Assembly (NCBI GenBank): GCA_034440635.1
Contig: JAOTON010001691.1
Location: forward strand, 1 to 64,000
Length of the DNA: 64,000 bases
DNA from: Lepas anatifera
Taxonomy: Eukaryota; Arthropoda; Thecostraca; Lepadidae
Reading direction: 5' to 3'
The notes under the pieces are model-generated. The model was not told the origin of the DNA. It made no database searches and saw only the letters and a list, made by a program, of their open reading frames with translations. A program made the translations under genes and the position numbers. Of this stretch, positions 58,201-64,000 are shown piece by piece (the first letter of the stretch is position 1; the number at the start of each line of letters is the position of its first letter).

Positions 58201-58418
58201 ATACTCTTGCCCAGTTTCAATTCAATTATAAGACCTACTACAAAATCAGCCTGGCATACCCGAGCCGATTATCTTCTGTATGCACGGTACAATTTTCTCC
58301 CGGAAATGGATCACAGCCAGGGAACATTTATTCTCACCTTCTTTCTCAGCTTGGAGTACTTGTTTTGTAGGACTATTTCTTCTTCAGTTAAATTTGTTGG
58401 AAAATGTAGATAAACCAT
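28205..58418 (-). CDS. Nelf-E: NELF-E (negative elongation factor E), six coding exons
   Basis: Joined exons, 5' to 3' on the minus strand: 58418-58338, 43852-43670, 41313-41176, 30916-30723, 29530-29364, 28281-28205. Lengths 81+183+138+194+167+77 give 840 nt: 279 residues plus TGA, with phases fitting at every junction. NELF-E is the RNA-binding subunit of the nuclear NELF complex that holds RNA polymerase II paused near promoters. Residues 1-40 are the charged helical N-terminus (LTEEEIVLQNKYSKL); residues about 165-238 are an RRM with RNP2 VYVRGF (167-172) and RNP1-like SCGFLTF (199-205); then EPINDASTS and a KRNVVVYDD tail, as in insects. The RD-dipeptide tract of mammals is absent. Introns of 14.5, 2.4, 10.3, 1.2 and 1.1 kb carry nearly all the repeats from 28.3 to 58.3 kb. 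Exon 1 is AT-rich in third positions, exons 2-5 strongly GC-rich. Confidence 0.93.
28305..29040. repeat. 22/24-bp minisatellite in NELF-E intron 5
   Basis: About 31 copies of GGCCTCCACACCGTCACAAC plus ACG, with or without an extra GG. The array begins about 20 bp from the acceptor of exon 6, so it occupies the expected branch-point region. Confidence 0.93.
29364..29530 (-). CDS. Nelf-E: NELF-E exon 5 (second half of RRM)
   Basis: Acceptor GCTGCGGCAG, donor ATCG|GTGAGG. It encodes RNP1-like CGFLTFDKVENAEKAI, then GVELQVSYSRRQPKVEPIND and ASTSSAWSTI. Phase 2 in, phase 1 out. Confidence 0.93.
29890..30441 (-). mobile_element. SINE with tRNA-like head in NELF-E intron 4
   Basis: On the minus strand from 30441 it starts GCCGCCCCGGTAGCTCAGTT then GGTAGAGCG (an A-box-type tRNA 5' half). 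A GATCGGTTCCCCTGAG B-box-like segment follows near 30345, and a body with GGCAACTGACTGGTGAG near 30290. The body recurs in plus orientation at about 37795-38170 without the head. The 3' boundary is approximate. Confidence 0.7.
30723..30916 (-). CDS. Nelf-E: NELF-E exon 4 (linker and first half of RRM)
   Basis: Acceptor ACGCTGCGGCAG, then SLYDSFVSARDKEER, GHTVYVRGFGVTEALLRRHF and ASFGTIVNISMEIEK; donor AAGAG|GTGAGA (phase 2). SLYDSFVS aligns with SLYESFVSS of human NELF-E, which fixes the true acceptor among many duplicated ones. The first 22-27 nt of this exon and the acceptor are the seed of the minisatellite upstream. Confidence 0.93.
30917..31212. repeat. 63/64-bp splice-acceptor minisatellite, block 1
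   Basis: About 4.7 units directly abutting exon 4. On the minus strand each unit contains GCTGCGGCAG|TCGCTGTACGACAG, i.e. the acceptor and the first exonic bases of exon 4, followed by TGTCGGCTGCTGTGTTGTCC. The array continues at 35916-37010 and 39866-40365. Confidence 0.93.
31234..31267 (-). other. 3'-terminal hairpin of the non-LTR copy
   Basis: Minus strand GGGCGC...GCGCGCCC, then TTAAAACCCAATAATCAATC. Confidence 0.8.
31640..35381 (-). pseudogene. Non-LTR ORF2: endonuclease, reverse transcriptase, RNase H (broken)
   Basis: The ATG at 35379-35381 starts MNTFIQWNCRGVRTSAEDL. Endonuclease motifs QETKL, YGGVLLAV, MGDFHAHHTAWG and GSDHFPV lie at about 35300-34740, with a frame change near 34900. 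Reverse transcriptase motifs PILKPGK, FRPISLTS, FFDAIAAYD, GIPQGS and FVDD are spread over three frames (34337-33300); one break near 33560 is an extra T in a homopolymer. RNase H (32500-32200) has FYTDGSK, but the second catalytic Asp motif reads FTYSLSS instead of FTDSLSS, so this Asp is lost. The C-terminal finger CRLRTGHTLATHRYLLC follows. The copy is inactive. Confidence 0.9.
35470..35700 (-). pseudogene. Diverged duplicate of the endonuclease N-terminus
   Basis: Just upstream of the true ORF2 start, the minus strand encodes MNYISPLNCGDLRT, YVQETMLPPGNIFSLRHF and YGGFAVATHHS. Spacing and key residues match the real endonuclease start (NCRGVRT, LQETKLSQGTKFSLRGY, YGGVLLAVNHN). ORF1-like sequence (APWASRPSLEIVIG) lies before it. 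The related copy at 47803-54597 has no such insert. It could be an old partial duplication or a template-jump chimera. Confidence 0.7.
35916..37010. repeat. Splice-acceptor minisatellite, block 2
   Basis: About 17 units of 63/64 bp, each with the acceptor-like GCTGCGGCAG|TCGCTG on the minus strand. It is separated from block 1 by the non-LTR insertion and from block 3 by the long-TIR element. Confidence 0.95.
37011..39865. mobile_element. Long-TIR DNA element without transposase (2.86 kb)
   Basis: The ends GGGCATTCCAGGAC (37011) and its complement (39865) open inverted repeats of about 755-765 bp (37011-37775 and about 39112-39865, roughly 90% identical by eye). The flanks share CAGCAG (37005-37010 and 39866-39871), consistent with a 6-bp target duplication, though the target is itself repetitive. 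The 1.3-kb centre has no transposase; it holds a headless SINE copy. Superfamily not recognised: it resembles foldback or non-autonomous elements with long TIRs. Confidence 0.85.
37795..38170 (+). mobile_element. Headless SINE copy inside the long-TIR element
   Basis: CTGGCAACTGACTGGTGAG and GGGAGTTGCTCGTTTGGGTG match the complement of 30300-30110. No tRNA-like head is present. Confidence 0.65.
39866..40365. repeat. Splice-acceptor minisatellite, block 3
   Basis: About 7.7 units of the same 63/64-bp repeat, somewhat more diverged, with GTCGTA and GTCGCA variants. Confidence 0.95.
40545..41175. repeat. 34/32-bp splice-donor minisatellite
   Basis: About 19 units directly abutting exon 3. On the minus strand each contains GTCCAGAGGAAG|GTGAGCC, i.e. 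the last 12 exonic bases and the 5' splice site of exon 3. Units of 34 bp (GGCGCCCGCCGTTCC spacer) alternate with 32-bp units (GTATGCC spacer), giving a 66-bp higher-order repeat in the middle. Confidence 0.95.
41176..41313 (-). CDS. Nelf-E: NELF-E exon 3
   Basis: 46 codons, phase 0 on both sides: GLERKLSGSDRALSGYQPF, SATHPEEEAGSPAPSERPQ and PFRPVQRK. Acceptor ACCGGCGGCAG, donor AGGAAG|GTGAGC. It aligns with the human stretch around TLEGKLKD...FQPF...PQRK. Confidence 0.9.
41335..43340. repeat. 30/26-bp minisatellite filling NELF-E intron 2
   Basis: About 70 copies of TTACCACACCAACCCGGCAC plus CTCACGGCAG, some 4 bp shorter. It makes up 85% of the intron and starts about 20 bp from the acceptor of exon 3. 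Open frames here are spurious. Confidence 0.95.
43670..43852 (-). CDS. Nelf-E: NELF-E exon 2
   Basis: 61 codons, phase 0: KRALQALKAPRQEQEPVP, AAKRPSEAKDAKEYAKKLI, RSGAIRSIQRPGELKDKTTF, KRSK. Acceptor TTGGGCAG, donor TCCAAG|GTAGCG. It aligns with the TEQAKQLVKSGAISAI...GFKRSR region of human NELF-E. Confidence 0.92.
43853..45766. other. NELF-E intron 1, left part
   Basis: No gene supported. A TCAAGGTCA inverted pair lies at 44051-44082. A minus-strand frame at 45287-45487 ends at a GTAAGA donor-like site but matches no family I know. Confidence 0.45.
44051..44082. promoter_or_regulatory. Inverted TCAAGGTCA pair (nuclear-receptor-like site)
   Basis: GGTCAAGGTCA and TGACCTTGACC flank 8 bp. TCAAGGTCA is the extended half-site of FTZ-F1/ERR-type receptors. 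Regulatory use is inference only. Confidence 0.35.
47824..47856 (-). other. 3'-terminal hairpin of the full-length non-LTR element
   Basis: Minus strand GGGCGCTATATGACC...GGCGCGCCC, then TTAAGCCCAAATCATCATC. Confidence 0.8.
48092..51803 (-). pseudogene. Non-LTR ORF2 (endonuclease, RT, RNase H) with two homopolymer frameshifts
   Basis: Endonuclease (51790-51130): FLQWNCRGIRTS, QETKL, GGVLLAI, LGDFNAHHTAWG, STLDLSL and GSDHFPV. Reverse transcriptase (about 50390-49600): IPILKPGK, FRPISLTS, FFDAIAAYD, GIPQGS, FVDD. RNase H (48925-48600): FFTDGSK, FTSELTALDKAL, FTDSLSS and NEAADAAAR, so all four acidic residues are kept. Then the finger CRLRTGHCLATHRYLLCGEP (about 48370). One T is missing in a T run near 49963 and one A is extra in an A run near 49697. 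The position of the start ATG in the copy at 35381 is ATT here (51800-51802 area), so no conventional start precedes the endonuclease. Confidence 0.92.
51811..53467 (-). pseudogene. Non-LTR ORF1 (gag-like, CCHC knuckles), one frameshift
   Basis: The first in-frame ATG is at 53465-53467 (MDTLNTANPSPP); upstream codons lack ATG and meet a TAG. An esterase-free, RNA-binding type ORF1: a preceding alpha/beta-like part (VVIIRGVDTTLSSL, KGVITCFDLKGVSEEEI), then CCHC motifs CFSCQRYGHTAKFC, CERCGTSEHDGREC and CINCEGPHSAGDKNC (about 52900-52720), then a P-rich tail. The first frame stops at 52172. The tail continues in another frame (GRGGKRRQLPSP ... ENLWARRPILEI) to 51811, so there is a frameshift near 52225. 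The same tail motif (APWASRPSLEI) precedes the other copy at about 35730. Confidence 0.85.
54530..54597 (-). other. Structured 5' terminus of the full-length non-LTR element
   Basis: Minus strand CCCC GCA GGGG, then ACCAAT, a stem with core TGCCGGAC/GTCCGGCA around a 20-nt loop, closing ATTGG, then ACGGGATGTGACG. It corresponds piece by piece to 7992-8060. Confidence 0.65.
55084..55120. repeat. 14-bp hairpin near the right end of the hAT
   Basis: TGAAAAAGTGGGGG (55084-55097) and CCCCCACTTTTTCA (55107-55120) are perfect inverted arms, a subterminal hAT structure. Confidence 0.8.
55175..56264. other. NELF-E intron 1 spacer with dispersed repeat copy 2
   Basis: About 55410-55520 is related to 7130-7275 (TATTATACAT, GATTCGCC, CTCTAGCTCCG). 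TGACCT/AGGTCA hexamers are frequent at 55320-55430. Nothing coding seen. Confidence 0.5.
56265..58115. repeat. 49/42-bp minisatellite in NELF-E intron 1
   Basis: About 40 copies of CCAGCTGGCGGCGGCAGACA plus CTGATGGGGGTACCCAGCTC and CACACTGAG; short units lack 7 bp (TGGCGGC). It ends about 220 bp from the exon 1 donor. The long minus-strand frames are by-products: the 7-bp length difference shifts frame while avoiding stops in all three. Confidence 0.94.
58338..58418 (-). CDS. Nelf-E: NELF-E exon 1 (start codon)
   Basis: ATG at 58416-58418, then VYLHFPTNLTEEEIVLQNK and YSKLRKK, donor AAGAAG|GTGAGA, phase 0. It matches the MVYIHFP-type start of insect NELF-E and the EEEEALQKKFNKLKKK region of human. 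It joins in frame to exon 2 (KRALQALK), extending the basic-helical N-terminus. Confidence 0.92.
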
Positions 58419-60838
58419 GACTTCACGAGTTTAATCTGCAACAAAGGGTTGAAAGTTACAGGTCCCGAACGCAGTCTACAGGTCCATTCTAGTCAGTCCC
58501 AACTTAAAAACCCCGGTCTGCGACCTGGGCTAACGCCCCACCGGCGCATGTGAGCCGCATGCCAATGTGCTGAAAGCAAACCATATTTCCTTCGCAATGT
58601 ATCTCTTCATAAGCGTGTCATAAGTCAGTGGTATCATTATTTTCTCTGAAATAACTAATAAAGAGCGCATCCACCCCGGATTCGAACCGGACACCCCCGA
58701 TCAAGAGACAGAGCCTCTTACCACTATACCAGTGCGCCACATTCTGCACCCTCCCACTAGCCGAACACCTGTTACCCGTCAGGAGGTCACTGGCTGTTAT
58801 CACTCAACTGAGGATAGCGCCGTGGCGCGGCGCCGGGTGCTGTGTTCGTATAGAAAAGGCACGGTATAAAGCTGTTTCTAGAAGACGAACCAAACATTAT
58901 GTTGGCCTGGAATTACTTGCATCAGCGACCCAGGGCCGTAAGCTAGCTTCATGCCAAATTTCATACACTTCCATTTATTTTAAGGATTTGAAACCATGGT
59001 GAGAGACAAAGATGGTCCGATAAATTTAGCACCTTGTAATACATTTTCGGACTAATTACTCGAAAGCCGTTGGAGATAAGTGGGTAGTGTAAATGAGTGA
59101 AATGAATGCAATTAACTTTCCTATTCAGCCATGTCAATTCTGAGCTCGTGAGTGACATGTGCTCGGAACCGAGAAGCTACAAATAGTTCAAATCGGCGCA
59201 TTATATCGCGAGATATTAAGATTTGAATGAAAAGAGCAAAAATGCAGTCCTCCGGCAGAATGGCAAAAACTAGGTCAGAATTTTACATTTTCCACTGGAA
59301 ACTATGCCTAAGCACAATAAAATTGACCTAGCTGCCTCCAGGTAGCTGTCTTTAAACTAACTGAAGCGTGCCTTGTGACATTTCGAGCTTATAAATAAGC
59401 CGTAAAATTTCAATAGTTTTTTTTGCTTGTATCAGAAATGCTCCCTTTTGGCGTAAAAGATATTGTCGAACCAGTTTGGAATTTTTTCTTAGGTGGCCCC
59501 TGTTGCTTATTCCAAAGGAGCAAAATTTCAAGTTCATCGCTTAAGAAATAAAAATGAGAAAAATGCAAAATTGAAAACATTTGTTCCAAAATTTCTAAAA
59601 AAACTATGTTGAATTTAGATTCGGGGGCCTTAGTTTGGGCGTCTGGCGTAAAAGGGCTATCGTCCTACACAATTGCAGAGCCCTGGCATCAACTGTCAGA
59701 ACCGCCAAGCGGCCAGAATAGAGCCTCTTGAGAAATCTCAATCCGCTTCGCTCCATGGATTTCGTCATGCAGCTCTGATAAAACAATTGACAGAAAGGCC
59801 CCGTGCCAGTTCAGCATGAAAGATATGGCAGATAACCCAACACGATAGTTAGAGCGGCTCAAATCTGGTTCGAAATGGGGAGGAACTGTTGCTAATTTGG
59901 CAGAAGTGTATGTCAACTGGAGCAGAATTATGCTCCCCTTTATAGGGAGTGTCCCACTTTTATAATGGATTTTGAACTGAGATAGCTGTTGTGTAAAGCA
60001 TGTCGGGAAACCACTATTGACATATTTAATTTCACGCAAAGCTCTCGACATAAAATTACCGCCAGCTTTAAAGTTCAAAGTAAAGGCGCTTATTGGCTTA
60101 TTTCAAACCCTGAACGAATACCTTCCATATGGTAGCAGTACTCAGATTGGTCGTAAGCCCCGATCCTCAGCCACTCGCTGAAAATACCATGCTAGCGAGT
60201 GAACTTCGATCGGGCAATTTAGTGTCCAGTCAATGTGCAGTTGAGTCAAATTGCGCCCAATGGCTGCAACACACATCACATCGTTCCTCCCCGGACTTGT
60301 CGGAACAAGCATCAATTGTTTTTGTCAAAATCGAACTCTTAAATGGTTTATTTACATCAAAAATGTGCATTATCGTTCGACCACCGAATAAACACAGCTG
60401 CCGCAACGACATCTGACGCTCAGTTTTTGCACCACTACTTCTTGTACTGCACACAAATTGTGTCATGCGGAAACGCTGAGAATGGGCTTTTACAGCGAGT
60501 CTATGATCAAAATTTGGGATTTCACTGATTATTAAAACTGTCGTTTTGATGAGGTCACTTATTGTTAGAAAATAGGCAATATTTCTGTTTTTAGCCTATG
60601 AAAGAGGGGAAAAAATGTTGTTCCCTGATTTTCAGACCTCTCTTGTTCAAAAATTGTTCCTTGTAGAATTTGGACAAAGTGGTCAATTCCCTTTAATGTT
60701 CACATGATACCACACTTCTAAAAACCCAGCCCAATTGCTTTTCTGACAGTATCCTCTTTATTTAAACTTCATATTTGTTCCTAATTATCCATGACTAATC
60801 CATAATTCACGGCAATGTTAGGAACTTTTCAAGGATAG
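58419..60838. other. NELF-E upstream region
   Basis: It should hold the NELF-E 5' UTR and promoter, but no confident TATA, initiator or other exon was found. A tRNA-like segment lies at 58665-58740. The minus-strand frame at 59689-60078 matches nothing I know. Confidence 0.4.
58665..58740 (-). repeat. tRNA-like sequence (pseudo-tRNA or SINE head)
   Basis: The minus strand has a GGTATAGTGGTAAGAGG D-arm-like part and a good B box, CCGGTTCGAATCCGG. The 7-bp acceptor stem and a clean anticodon stem cannot be formed, so a functional tRNA is unlikely. Confidence 0.55.
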
Positions 60839-61048
60839 TGTAGTGTATGGAGTGATCAGCTGATTCTCGATCAGCTGACTGCTGTTTCTTGATCAGCTGA
60901 CTGGCCGCCCGGCCCGATTGTTTACGTTTTGGTTTGCAGCAGTCTTTTGGAAAATATAGTTTTCAGTCTTGGCACCGACGCGGATGTTTGAGGATACGAA
61001 ATGGCGACTCCGAGAAATTAGATAAGAAACTAGCGACACAACACTACA
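60839..61048 (+). mobile_element. 5' LTR of a Ty3/Gypsy element
   Basis: It starts TGTAGTG and ends CACTACA (7-bp inverted termini), 210 bp. Inside are three ATCAGCTGA-type motifs (60855-60901). TGGCGACCAGGATGAG follows 3 bp later as a probable primer binding site (61052); the tRNA was not assigned. Confidence 0.75.
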
Positions 61049-61051
61049 AAA

Positions 61052-61067
61052 TGGCGACCAGGATGAG
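61052..61067 (+). other. Probable primer binding site
   Basis: TGGCGACCAGGATGAG begins with the TGG expected for complementarity to a tRNA CCA end. Confidence 0.55.
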
Positions 61068-61161
61068 ATAAGTGATCGAATGAAATTGAGAGTAGAAGTG
61101 CGCGTAGTTTCGTTAATTGTTTCTTTCCGTGACGCGACAATAGAGTGTCAGCATAGATGGA

Positions 61162-62714
61162 GTGTCGCCGCCGCCGCCATTTTTGGCGCACCCCGGCCGA
61201 CCTACAGTCGAGTGGGCGGTGTGGGAGGGTCGGTTTAGGAACTATTTGGTGGCGATAGGGGGCGAAGCCTTAAGTGACCAGCGACAGAAGGCTATCTTGC
61301 TTCATTGCGTCGGGGATGAGGCATATCGTGTCTATCAGAGCCTGCCGCCGACAGTGAAACTCGAAGGCGACAGCGACGCAGACCTTGTTTTGCGCCAGCT
61401 TCGAGGGTTTTACGCGCCTCCAACCAACGTCATTGTGGAGAGATACAAGTTCCGCCAGCGCCAACAGCACTCCAGCGAGACCACAGCTGAGTATGTTGTC
61501 GCCCTGCGACAACTGGCCCGGACATGCAGTTTCGGGGCCATGGAGGACGACCTCATCCGGGATGTCGTGGTCGAGAAAACTTCACATCCGAAGCTTAGAG
61601 AGCGCCTCCTTCAGGATAAGGATCTAACCTTGGATAAGGTCCTAACTATCGCAGAAGCCTACGAGCGTGCGGTTCGCGAGTCTGAAGTGATGGGCCTAAG
61701 GCTGTGGCTGTACATAAGCTTACCTCGAAAGCGCCCCACTACAAGGGCAGTAGGCCAAAGCAATACAAACCCTGCCTGAAGTGTGGGCGGCAGCACAAAC
61801 CAGACAAGTGCCCTGCAAAGAACGCAGTATGCTACAACTGTGAGAAGAAAGGACATTTTTCTTCAGTGTGTCGCAGTGCCCCCAGCGGCAGTGGCCAACC
61901 CAGTGGTCACAGGCCAAGAACCCAGGACTTTAATGAACTGTATGTGTTATCTTGTAGTGACCCAAGTCAGGGATCCAAGTTAACTTGTGCAGTTACAGTC
62001 ACTGCAGGTGACTTAGAGAGAGACATTGAACTGCAGGTAGATACTGGTGCCTCTTGTTCGATCCTAAGCATGAGCGCAGCCAGACAGTGGTTTAAGGGTG
62101 TCCCATAGGCACCAAGTGATGCCAGATTGTTTGGGTTTGGTAGAAACCCGCTTCCAGTCGCTGGTACGTTATCAACTGTGGTAACGTACAAAGGTGTGTC
62201 AGCTCCAGCCAAGTTCTTACTTGTGGAGACAGCAGGATCTGAAGCCATCATGGGCATAGACATCATGAGGGAGCTGAATGTCACTGTTCATCCAGCCCCT
62301 CACTCAGTCTTCAAGACTGAAGTGGAGTTGCCAGCCATCAAGGGGTACGAGCATGAGATACGTCTCAAGCCAGATGCTGTACCAACCGCATACAGGATGA
62401 GGCGCCTGCCCTACTCAGTACGTGACGAAGTGTCAGCTGAGCTGAAGAGACTGGAGGACTCTGGTGTCATCGAGAAGATAGAAGCCTCGCCATGGGTCAA
62501 TCCGCTGACTGTGGCGAGGAAGAAGGATGGATCCCTTAGTCTGTGTGTGGACCTGAGAGGTCCCAACGCACAGATTGTGGCAGAGACGCACCCGCTCCCC
62601 ACGATGGAGGAGCTCGAGTCTAAGCTGTTCGGTGCAGTCTACAGCCGCATCGACTTGAAGGCAACACGACATCCCCGCGAAATTTCAGTGGGGTGTCATC
62701 GGCCTTTCAAGTAG
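61162..62714 (+). pseudogene. Ty3/Gypsy gag-protease-RT fragment, truncated
   Basis: The gag frame from 61162 has the capsid-like part VEWAVWEGRFRNYLVAIG, ILLHCVGDEAYRVYQSL and FRQRQQHSSETTAEYV. A one-base frame change occurs near 61700. Two CCHC knuckles follow: CLKCGRQHKPDKC and CYNCEKKGHFSSVC (61783-61870). The protease has LQVDTGAS (about 62033). An in-frame TAG at 62106-62108 interrupts, then MGIDIMRELNV and the start of reverse transcriptase (ELKRLEDSGVIEKI, WVNPLTVARKKDGS, VYSRIDLKA). Homology stops at about 62664, before the catalytic YxDD box. RNase H, integrase and the 3' LTR are absent in the window. A dead retrotransposon copy. Confidence 0.9.
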
Positions 62715-64000
62715 TATTGTGATCATTTCAGGGAAGGCACTAGTTCAATTGGACGAGAAAATATTATCTTGCTGGAAATTTATAGATTCAAGAATGGCTT
62801 TTATGGAGTTTAAAGGACACAGAAAATACCGTAATATGTCAGGGGAGCAAAACTGTGTATAAATCACAGCAAAAGGAGGAATACATGGTTATTTTTTTAA
62901 AGAAATTCCTAAGTGGCAACATCAGCAGCAAAAAATATTGCATCGGGCTTGAGCTTCAAGCACCGAGGGTGAAGACAGTTTACCGTTTGAAAATTCGGAA
63001 CATTGAATGCGATAAAGCTAATGGACTAAGGAACGGGACATGCAATTCCTCACATGGCCACCCCAAAGTGGGAGAATCAATCGCGGATCCAGGGGTGCAA
63101 AGGGGGCACGTGCCTCCTTCGTTCGACCCTCGGTGCCCCCTGAAATGGTCGCGGTGCCCCTCTGAAAGATCGATGGCTCCCCCTGAAAGGTGGCTAGTCA
63201 GCAGCCTCGGCGATAACAGGTGCTGGCAGAATATGACACAGAAATCTGACTCACACAATTTTTTGCCTTTTCTTATGAGGAGTGTACTATGGGGACACAC
63301 TAATTGAGTGAATTTCTGCTCTGTGGTCGTCGTCGTCATTTTTCCACTCTGCTCCCGGGACATCGCCGCTTTCTTAATGCTATTGGTAAGGTCTTCCTGC
63401 TATTGGTAAGGTCGTACTTTAGTACCTCTCGCTCTTTTGGAAGTTTTGCTCTGCTGAGGGAGGATGATAGGCAACAAATGAAGAAGGTCTCCACAGATCT
63501 TAGCTGACCCGGGGGATAATGTTTCGGGTTTTCACTCGTTGGAACAGATCTCTCGCGGCAGCTTTTGCTTCTAGTGATCATAGGCCAATCAATTTCTAGA
63601 TATCCCCAAAAATCGATTACTTGGGTACATAAAAGTACGAACAGGATTCGGGCGGGCCAATTCGGCTTAAACCTCACTCAAGATCGTTCCCTGTCACCCG
63701 CCTCTCCTTGCTATTGCACTCAGCTCACGTCGGTAAAAACGCCGTCTTGGGTCAGCTAGGCTATTTGACGCAAACCAGATACAATTTAACAACGTATTCT
63801 TCATTTGTACTTTAACCCGCGCCCCACCGGGGGTCCGGCGCCACCTTCGCCCCACCGGGGGCCATCCATGCCCCCTCTAACTCCAAAAATATGGGGGTTA
63901 GCACAAATCTGCAAAGTGCATTAGAAAGCTGGCGTGAATTCAGTAAGAAATTACTTCACATATTTTAGCGCTCAGGTCAATGGCTTGACCTCCAGAGGTC
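62715..64000. other. No gene seen; one MITE fragment
   Basis: About 63081-63200 (GCGGATCCAGGGGTGC, CTGAAATGGTCGCGG, CTGAAAGATCGATGG) is related to the interior and left end of the MITE at 14649-14957; no right end was found. The rest is not recognised. Confidence 0.5.

Noticed and set aside
58665..58740. A functional tRNA gene
   Set aside because: A B box is present but the acceptor stem does not pair and no clean anticodon stem forms.
59604..60078. Minus-strand frames upstream of NELF-E
   Set aside because: AT-rich, no domain, no codon bias like the host exons.

Overview
This is a eukaryotic, repeat-dominated window. Arthropod is the best reading and a crustacean is plausible, but that is inference from the insect-like NELF-E and SLC6 exons and from the transposon families; no marker fixes the species. 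Two host genes can be supported. On the plus strand, 16142-16504 is the last coding exon of an SLC6 (glycine-transporter-like) gene. On the minus strand, six exons between 58418 and 28205 join in frame into a complete 279-residue NELF-E (negative elongation factor E). The two genes face each other tail to tail. NELF-E is stretched over about 30 kb because its introns are filled with minisatellites and nested transposons.

Layout. 1-13917: an inverted repeat pair flanks a 12.4-kb hAT-type element (881-13306, perfect 8-bp target duplication). Inside it are a 5-kb degenerate GGCGCC minisatellite, a complete-ended non-LTR element carrying only ORF1 (7991-11317, 16-bp target duplication), and a smaller hAT (11704-13236) that itself holds a 5'-truncated non-LTR fragment. 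13918-16141: small hAT-type MITE ends and a ribozyme-like repeat. 16142-16504: SLC6 exon. 16505-21440: three minisatellites. 21838-25355: a decayed non-LTR reverse transcriptase split by a 2.5-kb hAT (22348-24829). 25617-26659: a very long GT microsatellite. 28205-58418: NELF-E.

NELF-E introns. Intron 5 holds a 22/24-bp minisatellite. Intron 4 holds a tRNA-headed SINE. Intron 3 begins with about 19 tandem copies of its own 5' splice site and ends with about 29 tandem copies of its own 3' splice site; the latter array was split by a non-LTR element (31213-35915) and by a long-TIR element (37011-39865). Intron 2 is a 30-bp minisatellite. Intron 1 contains a ZMYM1-like hAT (45775-55166) split by a full-length non-LTR element (47803-54597), plus a 49/42-bp minisatellite. 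Upstream of NELF-E lies a truncated Ty3/Gypsy element (60839-62664).

The most unusual features are the paired splice-site-derived minisatellites, the ORF1-only non-LTR element, and the conserved terminal structures of the non-LTR elements (a TCCCC...GGGGACC 5' end and a GGGCGC...GCGCCC 3' hairpin). Insertion boundaries below were read by eye from target duplications and can be checked base by base.
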